DNA of 64,000 bases, taken from NCBI GenBank assembly GCA_950106755.1, contig OX467082.1, positions 51,540,588 to 51,604,587 of the forward strand. Direction: 5' to 3'. A program made the translations under genes and the position numbers. Below are positions 47,278-59,529 of the stretch, piece by piece; the stretch's first letter is position 1, and every line of letters begins with the position of its first letter. The notes under the pieces were generated by a model. The model was not told the DNA's origin, ran no database searches, and saw only the letters and a list, made by a program, of their open reading frames with translations. Source of the stretch: Climacium dendroides. Lineage: Eukaryota; Streptophyta; Bryopsida; Hypnales; Climaciaceae.

Positions 47278-50200
47278 ATGGTGACTTCTAGTGGAATGCA
47301 TTCGAGACAAGGGCAGCTTGCAAAGGGGAAGGACTCTGTGAGTAAGGGGAAGTTCAGTGCGTCCAAGTCCTGAGGGAGTGGGCGGAAGGGCAGGCCACTT
47401 ACTCCTCGAAACAGTGGCAGACAGATGACTAGCGCTACCCTCCCAAGCGCCAAGGAGGATGAACACAACAACGACGACCGAGATGATGGTGATGAAGAAG
47501 AAGATGATGGCAACGAAGAAGAGCAGAGCACACAATTGAGCAACATGGACGGCAACCGGAAGAGACCCGCGACGAAATTGAAGAAGGGGAAGGTTTACGA
47601 GACAGCGGAGGACGTGGACACCGAGATCACGAACTTGAAGCCACCACCACGGAAGCTGACTCGGGAAGATTTTGCCGTGGAGTACAACCTTTGCAATGAA
47701 TCTGCTCAGAATCCTCATTGCTACAGAAAGGGTTCACTGCCAACAAAGCTGGTGAGGAAATACTTTGGGGATCCGCTGGGAGAAGGTGGGCGAAATGGGT
47801 TTTCTTGGCAACAATGTGAATATGCCGATTTGAAGGCAAGGATTCAAGAGTTGCAACCAATTTTGTATCAACATCCCACTGGCGAGGTGCCTGGCTTACT
47901 TAAGGTGCATTTTGCTGAGGGAGTGGTGATGGAGTACGAAAAGGGACCGAAGGAGGTGAATTGGTGCTTATTTGGGGAGGAAACAAACAAGAGGCAACGA
48001 AATCGATACGAGCAAGACCTGAAAAAGCTCCAAGCATTCAAGAAAACTTTACAAGATTCTTCGAAGTCTACTCAAATCCGAGGGCGGCAGTGGAGATCAA
48101 TCAATGTCGAACCAGGCCAAGAAGGCGTCAAATTTCAACCACGCCTAATAGGGGTTAAGTTGGAAGGAGGTGGGACGAGTGGGAAATTTTTTCCTGCGGT
48201 GCCAGTTTCATCACGATCAAAGCTTGGGGAGACGGGTGGGGAGTCTGGGGTGTCTGCAGATTGCGAGGGTGGTGACCTTCAACGAGGAGGAAGAACGCTT
48301 TCCAAGGCAGGTTTAGCAGAGCGACTGTTGGAGGTTGAGTCACTGATCAGTGTCGTCTATATGGAAGGGGAAGTGTTGAAGATTGAACTCAAAGAGGCCG
48401 AATCTAATCTTGAGAAGTGCTAGTGGAAGAGGAGGGAGAAAGAGTGCCTTGTAGGCACTTTCCAGGGTCAATTGGACGTGAAGCTCAAGTTAATTGAAGA
48501 GATGATGGCCACTAGTACAGATGTAGCCCGTGAATTGATCAAATTAGAGATGGTCCAAGAACAATTGGCATTTGAAGAGAAAAACATAGCTGAAGCCAAG
48601 TACGAGCTTCAGCAAGCAGAGACGGCCCTTGCCATTGTGCAACATAGGATTCATGGCCACCGATTGTAGTTTGATGCCTTGCTGGCTCAATCGTGGTCAT
48701 TGAAGAGAGGCAGGGTTGGAACTTCCTTTTCACCAAGGCCAATGGTGTATGCTTCTAATGAAGAAAATATCTTCTGTGAGACCAACCTCGGTAGTGAAAG
48801 TAATTTTCTTGGAGTCACCGTTTGCTGTTTGTATTCCTTCCCATTTCCTTATAGTGACATTGTGATTTCTTCATGTCGACACATGTACCACCTTTTTTGT
48901 GCGTCTATTCTCTTCAGCAATAGCCAGACATGCGTGGCTAGGGGGTGTAAATCATTGTCACATCCTGAATGGCATCGTAGCTTTGGCTGGGGGAAGCCCA
49001 GTCCGGACCTTGTGCAGAGGGCTCTGATGCTTGGACTTGTTGAGGAGAGGAAGAAAATTCTTCAGGATCGATCAGATGCAGCCAAAGCTAAATGTCCACA
49101 GGCTGGTAAGTTCATTTGTCTTCTTTGCAATTATCAATTTCCATGTTATGCATACCTTTCTTCCTTTATAATTCAAATTTCAGTAAGTCTTATTAGTATA
49201 ATTCAGGTCTTTGATAGGGTTCTGGGTTTAAGGTAATACTTTTTTGAGTGACTGCATTTGTATTACTATACCCTTCACTTATAATTGAATGCAATGTTTG
49301 GATAGTAGATATATAATGTACAGGTAATAAATACCTGAAGAACTCTCTAGTACATTTGAAGCAGTAACCAATCTGAAAGGTTTAGGCTTCATTTTAGACT
49401 GAAAGTGGTTTCCAATGGAATGTTTTATTTTGCTATGGCAATGAAAATAATCAGTTTGTATCATTCGTAGTCGATGCTTGTAGTATTTTTTTATATCTTA
49501 TTAGATCATGACTTCTACAACTAACTCTGCTTTTGAAATGATGTCTACTTGTAGAATTGACTTCGTGTAGTATTTCTTATTTTTTTTCTCGCTAAACTGG
49601 ACTAGGACACTAGGTGGACTAACAATATTAAAATGTACTTCTTGTGCTGTTAGTTCAGTGGGACTATTCAATTGAAATGTACTTATGGGTCTAGTATTTG
49701 ATAGAATTGGTTGGTAACTTGGTATCAAACATATTTGGATATTGAAAGTTATAATTTCTCATGTTTCCCTGTATTTTATGTACTCTATGTAATGAGGATG
49801 AAAGTGGTCTACAGTAAAATTGATTTTGTAGTATTATTTCAATTTCCTTTTGTCTACTAGAAACATTCTTAATGGCCTGCTTCGTATTAGAATGTACTTA
49901 GAACATAATTAGTTTTGTATTCACAGAGTTAGAGGAATTTGATACTTTGTGAATGTGTATTACAGTATTGCGTTTGTGGACTGGTTCATATTAGTATGTA
50001 CTCAGAGTATTATTAGTTCTGTATTCACTGAGTATTAGGATTTTAATACTTTTTGAATGTGTAGTATTAGTTTCATTTTGTGGCATGGTTCGTATTAGGG
50101 TGTACTTAGAGTATTATAAGTTTCGTGTTCACAGAGTATTAGGATTTCAATACTTTCTGAATGTGTAGTATTGTATTGAGTTTGTGGCCTGCTTTGTATT

Positions 50201-53200
50201 AGAATGTACTGAAAGTATTATGAGTTATGTATTCAGAGTACTAGTAGGATTCAAATACTTTCTGAATGTGTAGTACGCTGTTGAATTTATGGCCTGGTTT
50301 GAACTATAATGTACTTAGAGTATTATGAGCTTTGTATTTACAGAGTACTAGGATTTAAATACTTTCTGAATGTGTAGTGTGGTATTGAGTTTGTGGCCTA
50401 GTTTGTATTATAATGTAATTAGAGTTTTATGAAGTTTGTATTCACAGAGTACTAGGATTTAAATACTATTAGAATGTATAGTATGGTGTTCAGTTTGTAT
50501 CCTGGTTTGTATTATAATGTACTTAGAGTATTATTTAGTTTTCTAATTTCTTTATAAACTAACTCAGTGGCCTGGTTTGTATTAGAATCTACATAAAGTA
50601 TCACAACTTGCCAAAGATAGAGATGTACTACGCCCGTCTATTTCAAATGGATGGAGTTCTTTTGAATTTGTGTTTAGAACAATGCGTGATTGTTTACATG
50701 TACATGCTCTTTTCTTTTGAGGTAGAAGTTAGGCCTCTGTGATTCTTCTTCTTTGATGAAGCAAAGGATTTGTAGTTTAGCTAAAGGCAATTTGTTGTTC
50801 ATTGTGTAGCTTCAGGCCAGGAATTTGCCTGTCCCGCAAAATCTCCAGCGAATTTCACAGAGGGAGCAACTAGCCAAGCTGTTTGCTCACCGAAGGCTAC
50901 CGATTGGGGACGTCCTAGTTTGTCTAAAATAGAAGGCATTCATGCACAGGAAGCTATTGATCCGAATGAAAAGAAGAGAAGCCGAGGGGAGGTGGACAGT
51001 CCGGCTGTTAAGGTGGAATCGAGAAAGAAAAAAAAATTGCGAAAAAGCCCTTGAACGTGGATGAAGAGCCTGAGTTCAGTTTAGAAACTGAGTCAAGTGA
51101 TGACCTGCTCGCAAGGAAGGTGCTCAACTTGCCTTCTAGCTCTGGTACCACTATTTCCACTGAAGACTTCGTGAAATCACCTCTTGGTAGTTCTTTTGGC
51201 ACAATTCTTGTCACTCCTCCTAAAACTCCGTTGTCAAGGCTAGTATGTGAACCGCTAGATGACGAGACATCCCAAGGACAGCCTCAAGAGGCAAATTCAC
51301 TCTGTGAAATTAGGGGTGTAAGTGAGGAGGAAAATGAGGCATTACATGGAGATGTAAAAGAGGGGTGGGAAGTAGTACATGGAGATGCTGGGGAGGGGAT
51401 GCATGCAGACCATGCAAAAGTTGGTGACAGGGAGCTTGTAGGGTTAAAGGCTGAGTCAAGGGATTGGTGCCTGAGACAACCATGGCATCAAATCACAGAG
51501 GCTCAAATTCTGAGCTCAATGAACAAGTAAGTGACTGTAGATGTACGGGAGGAGATGGGAGTTACTGAAGTACTTCTAGAGAAGGGGAAGTGCAACACTG
51601 AGGGAGATGTTAGGGACACGACTGGTTTTAATGAGGGCAATGTCAAGAATGGGAGGAATTTTGACGAGGGAGATGTTGGGGTGAGGATGGCTGTTGATGA
51701 AGGAGATTCTATGAGTAAGGGTAATGGTTCTGATGAAGGAAATGTTGGGGTGGAGAGGGCTACGGATGAGGGAGATGTTGGGGAGGATAATGGTTCTGAT
51801 GAGGGAAAAGTAGGGGAGCAGATGGCTTTCAATGAGGGAGACTCCAGTGAAGGAAAGGGTGAAGGCGGCAAAGATGGTGAAATGGGGAAGAATAGTGACG
51901 ATGGACTTGGGGAGGTCATCGTTCGACAGGTGGAGCTTGTAGGTTCAAACGGAGAAACGGAAGTGCCGCCACAGGTTGGATTTGATGAATCGAAGCAGAA
52001 GGTTGAAGAAATGGCCCCAAAGACAGCTGCAATGAAGAAATCAAAAAAGAAGAAAAGGGAAAAGAAAGAGGCGAAGAAGAATCGGAAGGAAGTGGATGAC
52101 AAGGAAGCTCAAACATCCCTAGAGAAGGAAGTGGACGGCAAGGAAGCTCAAACATCCCCAGAGAATTTGAATAGTTCAGAGCACAATGTTTTGAAAGAGT
52201 TGAATAAGATAGGGGATGGGGGGAGAGATGGCAGTGGTGAGGTAGTAGACCGCAATACAGATCCCAACCCAATCCTTTCACCTCCAAACAGAAGGACTAC
52301 CAGGTCTCAGCAGAGGAACTTGACATTGTCTACACAGGTAGACAAAGCTTCTTCAAAGAAGCGTCAAACGCTCCAGACCTAGTTTTTATTTTATTTTATT
52401 AGATATGCAGTTATGGTCACATTTTGAATTAGCTGAATTTCAGGTTTACAAGGAAAGCTTTGTAAATTGCCTCTGTACTGGAGATTACTAAAATAGATAC
52501 TATTTATTTATCAACAGAACTTCTTGTTTCAGTAGTTTTATGTACTAATGTGGATCGTTCTTAATGTGTTTCATATAGGGGGACTTATACAGTACTGGAG
52601 ACTTGTCTTGGGGCGTGGAGGCGCACCCAATCCCTATAGCTTCACATGATTCACCAATGTGTTCTTTCAAGTACATGAACATAAGTGTGGTCCACGATTG
52701 TGCCCAAGTGAATACTTCTGTTGTCGGGTTAGGAAATGGTGAATTTTGTACTTGTGGCAAAGATGATTGCTTGACTGCCGAGGTTCCTTGTCAATGCACA
52801 AAGGCAACTAGTGGTGAGTTTGCATACAAGCCTGGTGGATTGTTGAAGGACCATTTTCTGCAAAGTAGTGGTCACATGTGCCGGACTTTCATTAGAGAGT
52901 GTAATTTTAAATGTGGGTGCCACAGTAAATGTGGCAATCGTGTGGTTCAGCAGGGGATGAAGTACTCGATAGAAGTTTACCATACAACGCACATGGGATG
53001 GGGGATTCGAGCTGCTGAATCTATCCCCAAAGGTGCGTATGTATTTGAGATGATTGGGGAGATATTGACTAATGTAGAGATGTTGATTAGAAACCTTGTA
53101 GTTGATGGTGGTCCATCATACGCTTTACAACTTGATGCTAATTGGGCCATAGAGAGGAAAGCGAATGACAACACAGCATTGTGCTTGGATGCTACTCACT

Positions 53201-53539
53201 TTGGAAATGTCGCCAGATTTCTCAATCACAGGTTTGACATCTACTATGACCTATTGAGCGTTCAATGTTTTTGCTTAAGGACGTGGGTTTTTTAATCGGT
53301 AGTGCTCAATCTTGTGTAGATGTGAAGATGCAAACCTGATTGACATACCTGTGAAGATTGAGAGCGCTGGAAAGAACTTCTACCACGTTGCGTTTTTCTC
53401 AAAATGCAAAATTAAAGCCCAGGAGGGGTTAACATGGGATTATGGTATTGATTTCAGCAATTGTGATCCAGAATTGCCTTCTTTTGCTTGTAAATGTGGA
53501 AGCATCATGTGTAGAGATAAAATTTCAAAAGGTATTTGA
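47278..53539 (+). CDS. SUVR-like SET-domain H3K9 methyltransferase with RING-like and coiled-coil N-terminus
   Basis: Model: exons 47278-49105, 50810-52337, 52579-53231 and 53320-53539, all with GT-AG introns in matching phase. The last two exons are intact: pre-SET cysteines (FCTCGKDDC, VPCQCTK, CNFKCGCHSKCGNRVVQ), SET motifs (GWGIRA, AESIPKGAYVFEMIGEILTN, CLDATHFGNVARFLNHR, LTWDYGIDF) and post-SET CKCGSIMC, as in SUVR1/2/4 enzymes that methylate histone H3K9. The RFLNH motif and the YHVAFF tyrosine region are kept. Exon 1 encodes acidic and basic tracts, coiled coils and a RING-like SCRHMYHLFC...C motif near 48870-48950. Exons 1-2 carry TGA 47371, TAG 48421 and 48667, TAA 51528 and a frameshift at an A-run near 51030. 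So either the long form is decayed or real transcripts differ from this model. Confidence 0.75.
49894..50560. repeat. Diverged 104-bp tandem repeats in the large intron
   Basis: The phrase GTACTTAGAGTATTA recurs at about 49894, 49998, 50102, 50206, 50311, 50415 and 50518, a steady 104-bp period. Each unit continues TTTGTATTCACAGAGTACTAG and AATACTTTCTGAATGTG. The array lies in intron 49106-50809 of the methyltransferase gene. Confidence 0.85.
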
Positions 53540-54209
53540 CACCACTAGAATCGAAGTGGAAGCCAGCACATGACGGGCAAGATTATATTAGTGTTTTGTA
53601 TTTCAAATTCGGAATGTGAACCACTAATATGGTTCTGTCTAAAATGCGCTCGCTCCCAGTTGGCTTCTAATGTTTTCACTCACCTTTTATAGACTTTATT
53701 TTATAAGCAAAAGTGTTGAGGTTGTTGGACTTAGTAGTTAGGTGTATGGAGGTGGAATGTTCCTTACTTGTAGTACTTATTAGAATACATTTCCTTATAG
53801 AAATTGATAAACTTTATATTTTAAGTACTTTCAGTTAACTATTCAAACTTGAAAACATTTGTAGCACATTCTTGAAAATACACAAATAGTACATTCTTGA
53901 AAATATCATAATGGAAAATGCAGAGTGGTACATGTAAGCAAATGCTCAGTCTGGAATTCTTTTTTTGTTAAGCCAAACAAAAGCTTCACAACCAGCAATC
54001 TTGCATTATGTGTATTTGTAGTATAAAAAAATACTGAAATCCTATACAGATTAAAGTACTAATGTACTATTAGTATCCAAAATACTGAAATCATTGTGTT
54101 TATAGTACTTATAGTACCTAAAATACTAAAGTCACAAAACAATTCAGATACCTCTAGTATCGAAAAATACTGTAAAAAACACAAAATTCTAGAATAGAAA
54201 ATTGTAGTC
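53540..54209. other. Convergent spacer between methyltransferase and transposase genes
   Basis: 670 bp, AT-rich, with repeated AGTACT and GTACTTAT motifs like those in the introns and near the TIRs. It presumably holds both 3' untranslated regions. No ORF. Confidence 0.4.
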
Positions 54210-57200
54210 CTACTCAACGTTGAATGCCCACCATTCTCTTAATGCATCTTCACACATTCTTTGGGATTGAGCAGACATCTTATACACAGGGGTGCCTTTC
54301 ACCCTATGTGAGACCAGAATCATAGGGAACTTACAAGCCCGAACAAGATGTGCATCTACATGTGCATCCACTGCCTTGTCACAAAACAAGTATGTCTTGT
54401 CTCCGCGTCCAAACTTTTTGTAGTACTTGCCTCTGATAACAACATCTCCAGCATTAAAAATCCCACCCCAAGGACAAGTAAGTGATTCTGGCAATACAAA
54501 CTTTGTCCTCTGGCACTGTAGAATGTAAAATTGTACACCATCTTCATTGTCTTCTTCTGCTGGGATCATGAAGTTGTCTTCAATTTCAACCATGTCACCA
54601 ATCTCTATAGATACTCCATCGTGTAGCCAATTCTCCACTTCATCTACCTCCTCAACTTGTTCCGGAAGAGTAGTAATGCTAACAGGTACTAGTCTCTGCA
54701 CCTGCCATGGTTACACATGTGAGGACCTTTCACAATTATCCCAATCACCATCGACACATGGAATGCAAAAACAAGATAATGCACGAGTTTTGAGAAGAGT
54801 AGGCTCCGTCATGGAAAATCCCATAATAGAGTATAGACTCTTTGAACCAGGAATGGTGTTGCACTTCAAGCTGTTGTTGTTGTGATCCACCTCCTTCTCT
54901 CCAATGTGCCAAAACACTCTGGAAAGAAAAGACGTCTTGGATTGAGCATAGGAACTGACAACACGCTTTGTGTACTTTTCTTCCAAAAATTGCACCACTT
55001 GATTAGCATTTTGCAATGGACGTAAGGGATTTTGAATTTGTTCAGCTGCCAGCGCCCTCTTCACAACTGCCCCTGCACCATCCCACTCTCCTTTGCCATG
55101 AGCTGATTCAAAAAAATTCCAATGCATCATACATCCTCCAGTGAGCATGGGGTACCGAGCTACAAAATACATTGCTGTAGCACACTTGAACTGTGCACTG
55201 CAACCGTCGCTGAAGATCCAATGCTCCTCTGGAGAGAACCCTGAATCCACCAACCAATCCCAATGTAAAAGCAAAGAATGTTGGACAAATGCTGAGTCAT
55301 GGTCCTTATCATCAGAAATATAAAAGTGAGTTTGCTTGAAGATCTCATCTCCCTCCCTCCACATGATGATGTGAACCAATATAGTGATAGAAGTACTAAA
55401 GTAGTACAAACTTTGAACTTCGTTTTGAATGGCAAAAGAGTAGTTCTCCGCATAGTCAATGTGTGAAACCACAACTCCCTCTGGAACATTGGCCATCATT
55501 AGTTGGCATTGCTCATCTTGCCACCTTGCTCTAAAATTGTGTGTTATAAAAGTTGTCACAGTCTTCTCCATATATGCCAAAAAAACATGTGAACTTCTTT
55601 TAAGCGTTTCTTTGCCTTGCTTGTGTTGGCATCCACCCCTACTTGGTAGTACTCAAAGCACTTCCACTTCAAGGTAAATGAAGATGAACTACACAACTCC
55701 AATTCACAGAAGGTTAGTAGATGGAACCCACAGTGAGGACAATCTCCCATGAGGCATGCTAGCCTATGCCAGAGGTCAAACTCCCCCTTTGGACAAACAC
55801 ATGCTTCCCACATCAAAGTAATTCGCTTGAAAACATGTTCATGTGCATGGCAGCCTCCCTCTCCATTGCCTAGACAGAGCATACATTCACAAGCACAATT
55901 TATGCTTGCATGCAACCCCCTAAGTCTATCCCTGAGGTTACTCAAGGCAACCTTCATAAAATCCATTTCGACATGGTAAATGCAACAACAAGTATTTCTC
56001 TCCTTGAGTTTTCTCACCCACCATGGTTTCAACCTTTCAAAAGCTCTTTGGTGCACAGTACATTCAGGATGTGCTTCTTTGAAGCGCAGGAAAAAACAAG
56101 TCTGCCAAAAAAAAAGCACCACAGAGATGTGAAACTGTGAGATACTGTATGAACCTTTTTGAACTAATAATACTTATAGAGTACTATAAGCACTTTGTTC
56201 AACTAGACATTTAGTACAAAATGTATTAAAAAAACTTCTTGAAAAGTACAAAGGTTTTTCAACTTCAAAAGTGATACTGCAGAAAGGTATCTTTGTACAA
56301 TTATGTACCCGACTAGCATGTGAATTCTACTCTAAATACTTTAATTGTATTGAACACAAGAGATACAATCTTTGTGTACACAATAGATACTTATTTGTAT
56401 AGTACAGGAAGTGGGGACGAGGATACTCTAATACCTTTTAGTTCATTTTGAGCAAATAAAACTTTTTCAAGGTCAGTGACTGTACCTTACAATCACTACA
56501 GAGTACTATGACTTTTTTGTTCATTTAGATGTGTACATTTATGAAAATTACTAAGTATATTCTATGAAGTTCTATAATGCAAAACGTACTTTAAACAAAT
56601 AATTAGTACTCAAGTTGTTATTTAAATTGGTAATTGGTTTCACTTTATAGTACTGAGAGTATAAGTAGTTGACAAAGTTCTATTGCCATTGTACTAGATA
56701 TATTTTCATGGCAGTGATTCAACTGGAAAGGTTTTTTGTGTACAAAATATAGCATGTACAAGTAAAAACTAAATTGTGGGAACTAAGAGGAGTTAGGATG
56801 GGGATACTTTTATGAAGTCTATAGTATGCTTTGACGTATAGATACTTATTTAAGTGAAGTGTTTACTCTAAATTAAACCATAGATAGTTATGAATGTTTA
56901 ATTTCTTTGGATGTACCAGGTTTCAAAGTATATTAAGTACTACCTCATTATTAACACAATACAATTAGTATTATGAACGTTGTTATAGTCCTATAGTTTT
57001 ATTTGAACTTCTTGATTTTTATTTAAAACTAGTATTCAACCCTTACAATGATTGTTCTCATATTTTAGATCGTAAAAAGAAGGTACTATTTAGTTTAAAA
57101 ACAATATTAAGTGTATAATGTAGAAATTGTCTCTACATGAAGTACACAGTGAAGTTACGGGCAATTTTGTTCGGTACTTCTAAGTTTTTCATTTAGGTTA

Positions 57201-58122
57201 CCAACACAGACGTTAGATTTGAAGGACATTTATTTCTTATATGTCTGACCTAGTTTACGCTCAGAAACGAACAAGTACAGAAAGCAGAAACAGAGATCTA
57301 GAAGAAGGATACTTGAAGGATGAAACTCACCTGAGTCTCACAAAGGTAATACGTTGGATGAGGCTCAACCCACTGCACACGTCCCACTCTGTGCCGTATA
57401 ATGTTCTTTTGGTTCGGTGACACCTTTGTCTGACCGTTCCACCACGCATCGACACACTGCTTGATGTAATCGGATAAACCTGCTCTCTTGAGTCTCTGCA
57501 GACGTAGCTTTGGCACTGTATCTTGTGCATCAAATGCATAAACCCTTCTTGTCAAAGCAAGGTTTATACTCTCTGTTGTTGTATCCAGAACCCGTGACAA
57601 AATTCTCACCCCATCAATCCCCAAACTCACAGCAGCATCTAGTAGAGCACTCTTCCTAACTAGTAATTCATTAGAGTTGGCCACCTTCACTAATTGCAGT
57701 TCATGCTTAAAATTTTCAATGAAGGAATGAATCACCTTTGCTTCTTGTGGCCTGGGATAGTATACAAGTAACAAAGGTGAAACAATGTCGTGGCGCAAAA
57801 CATTCTCCATGACATCCTTCCTACTGAATGGACCGGGACAACTTCTCAATTCCTCAACTATATACTGTGCTAGGCGTAGGGATCTCCGATGCAAATCCCT
57901 CACAGGTAAGTAATCATCCAACTCGCGATCTAGATCTGGAGGCACAATCGCTAATCTTTGGGACAACTCTAGTCTCTCTTTGTCACGTGCTCTTTGACGA
58001 GCCTTCCTCTCTCTTGCATTCTCTGTAACCTCTTCATGCAAACGAGCCTTGGCGGCCCTAGTAGTTGGACCGGGACAACTAATGCCATGCTTTGTATGTT
58101 TTCTCTTAGCAACATTGCCCAT
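54210..58122 (-). pseudogene. DDE-type transposase of the TIR element
   Basis: Minus strand. Exon 58122-57331 starts MGNVAKRK and ends CETQ before GTGAGT. Intron 57330-56102. The next exon opens in the same frame (TCFFLRFKEAHPEC). It has AWWNGQTKVSPNQKN-like (DAWWNGQTKVSPNQ) and EPHPTYYLCETQ motifs, then RNTCCCIYHVE and a Cys/His-rich stretch. A one-base frameshift in a T-run near 55578 separates this from the core 55580-54711. The core has HIDYAENYSF, WIFSDGCSAQFKC and FFESAHGKGEWDGAG-VVKR-like motifs, likely the D, D and E. A TAA near 54703 splits off the C-terminal part. The same motif set occurs in uncharacterised transposase-like proteins of many animals. I know no superfamily name for it. 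Frameshift and stop suggest this copy is inactive. Confidence 0.72.
56102..57330 (-). other. Intron of the transposase gene
   Basis: 1229 bp, GT-AG on the minus strand, phase 0. AT-rich with many GTACTT and AGTACT motifs. Confidence 0.65.
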
Positions 58123-58324
58123 TAGACTGAACCTAGCAAGGAAAAGGTTTGAGGAAACAAACACAGTCGTTAGTCATCTACGCGGAATCAAAGTACATAG
58201 TTGAGGAGTTGTGAAGCTCATTCGATTCAAGGATTATACAAGGGAAACAAAGCAATCAGAAGTTGTTTGAAAATTATGAAAATAAACTCACCTAATGACG
58301 AGAACTCATTTGATTGAAGTACTG

Positions 58325-58912
58325 TCAAAACATCATCGATTCACAGCTACCCGTACCGGCAAGTGAAGTCCTCACGTTAGACAAAGAAGGTGTGCACTCA
58401 AAGCTAGTAGTTGGATAACTATCAACGGAACCACTAGATGTTGGACTCATAAAAAGTGCATGTCGAGGAGACTCTTCTGTAGTGTTGCAGTGGCCTAAGT
58501 AAAAGCAAGTCTTGCCTTGCTTTGACACAGGAGTTTCTGACACGTATCCAGAATCACTAGTATACTTCGACAAAACAGAACCCACTTCAGCTGTTGATAC
58601 AGAGAGAAGATCAAAAGACACCTCACGTGTGGGAAAGTAAGAGGTGATTAATTTCTGGACAAGAACAGGGCGCTGGTTGGATTTTGACATCATGCACAAG
58701 TACTGATGCTGTGTGCAATCTGACAGAGCATACTCAAGAAGCAAGAACGAAGAGCGACAAAACGAGGAAGTGTTCGGAGAGCAACCATGCAACAAGAAAG
58801 ATTCGTTGAGGGAGACGGGAGTGAGTTGAGAGACGACGGCGACGTATTGCGCGCAAAATTTGCCCTCATCCTCAGTCAGCGCTCCTTGAAAATAGTACTT
58901 CCCGAATTCCAT
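58325..58912 (-). CDS. Hypothetical ORF near the right end of the TIR element
   Basis: 195 residues, ATG to TGA, rich in S and T, with no motif that I recognise. Its stop is followed by a good splice donor (TTAG-GTGAGT at 58292), with an acceptor at 58132 just before the transposase ATG. So this ORF may be the first cistron or an upstream ORF of the transposase transcript, whose 5' end would lie close to the right TIR. Confidence 0.45.
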   Translation of the reverse strand: MEFGKYYFQGALTEDEGKFCAQYVAVVSQLTPVSLNESFLLHGCSPNTSSFCRSSFLLLEYALSDCTQHQYLCMMSKSNQRPVLVQKLITSYFPTREVSFDLLSVSTAEVGSVLSKYTSDSGYVSETPVSKQGKTCFYLGHCNTTEESPRHALFMSPTSSGSVDSYPTTSFECTPSLSNVRTSLAGTGSCESMMF

Positions 58913-59508
58913 GGCGGCGGCAGTAATGAGGGAATATTTCTCAGAAGTACTTTTAATACACTAAAAATACTTTTGTATTCAAAAGACAAAGGGAGGGGCA
59001 CAAAATTATTATGCGGAGAAAATAGTAATTCCAAAATTTGACGTGTAGCCATCCTGTGAGACGTTGAAGGCATCTAGAATCCAAAAACTGATTTACAGAA
59101 AATGGTATTTTCGAACAAGTTTTGGCTTTCCAAAAAATCAGGTCTTGTTTTGTACTTCATTGCCAAATATGAGATGTAATTAGGAATGTGAATGAAGATT
59201 TGGATAAATCCGCATTCCATGTTTCATGTGAAGAAAGAAAAGCAAGAAAAAGAGTTTTGTATGGCCTCCGAATAAGTACTTTAACGTAATTTTTAGTACT
59301 GTGACATTTTGGTAGTCATGTACAAAAGTACTTTTTTCATAGCTTTCATTAAGTTTTTCAATGAATTTAACTATACTCTTAGCTAACTAACACCTATAGG
59401 CTATAGGAAATGAACATAAGTGTCCAAAAAAATAATTTTTTATATGAGTAATATTAAGTACAAAATCATGTTTAGTACCAATTTTGCACCGTGGCCTCAA
59501 AAGTACAA

Positions 59509-59529
59509 GGGTCTAGTGTACTTCAACCC
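59509..59529. repeat. Right terminal inverted repeat
   Basis: Inverse of 43631-43651 (18 of 21). LTR A sequence resumes at TCCCGATCAATCC. Confidence 0.85.

Larger units (their letters stand above)
43631..59529. mobile_element. 15.9-kb TIR DNA transposon carrying a SET-domain gene
   Basis: The left end GGGTGAAAGTAC-G-CTAGACCC and the inverted right end GGGTTGAAGTAC-A-CTAGACCC match at 18 of 21 bases. Both ends are followed inward by sequence rich in GTACTTTT and AAAGTACT. The element interrupts LTR A: the left flank GCCACAGCTCC and right flank TCCCGATCAATCC join to the uninterrupted form seen in the LTRs at 26440 and 34280, sharing TCC or CTCC as a probable 3- to 4-bp target duplication. Two convergent genes fill the right two-thirds: a SUVR-like methyltransferase and a DDE transposase. 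The left 3.6 kb is AT-rich and non-coding with a tandem array. I cannot assign a superfamily. Confidence 0.8.

Noticed and set aside
52579..53539. The SET gene as an ordinary host gene that merely lies between two transposons
   Set aside because: The TIRs outside it, the clean rejoining of the interrupted LTR and the shared GTACTT-rich non-coding sequence place it inside the 15.9-kb insertion. Gene capture versus long-term cargo remains open.
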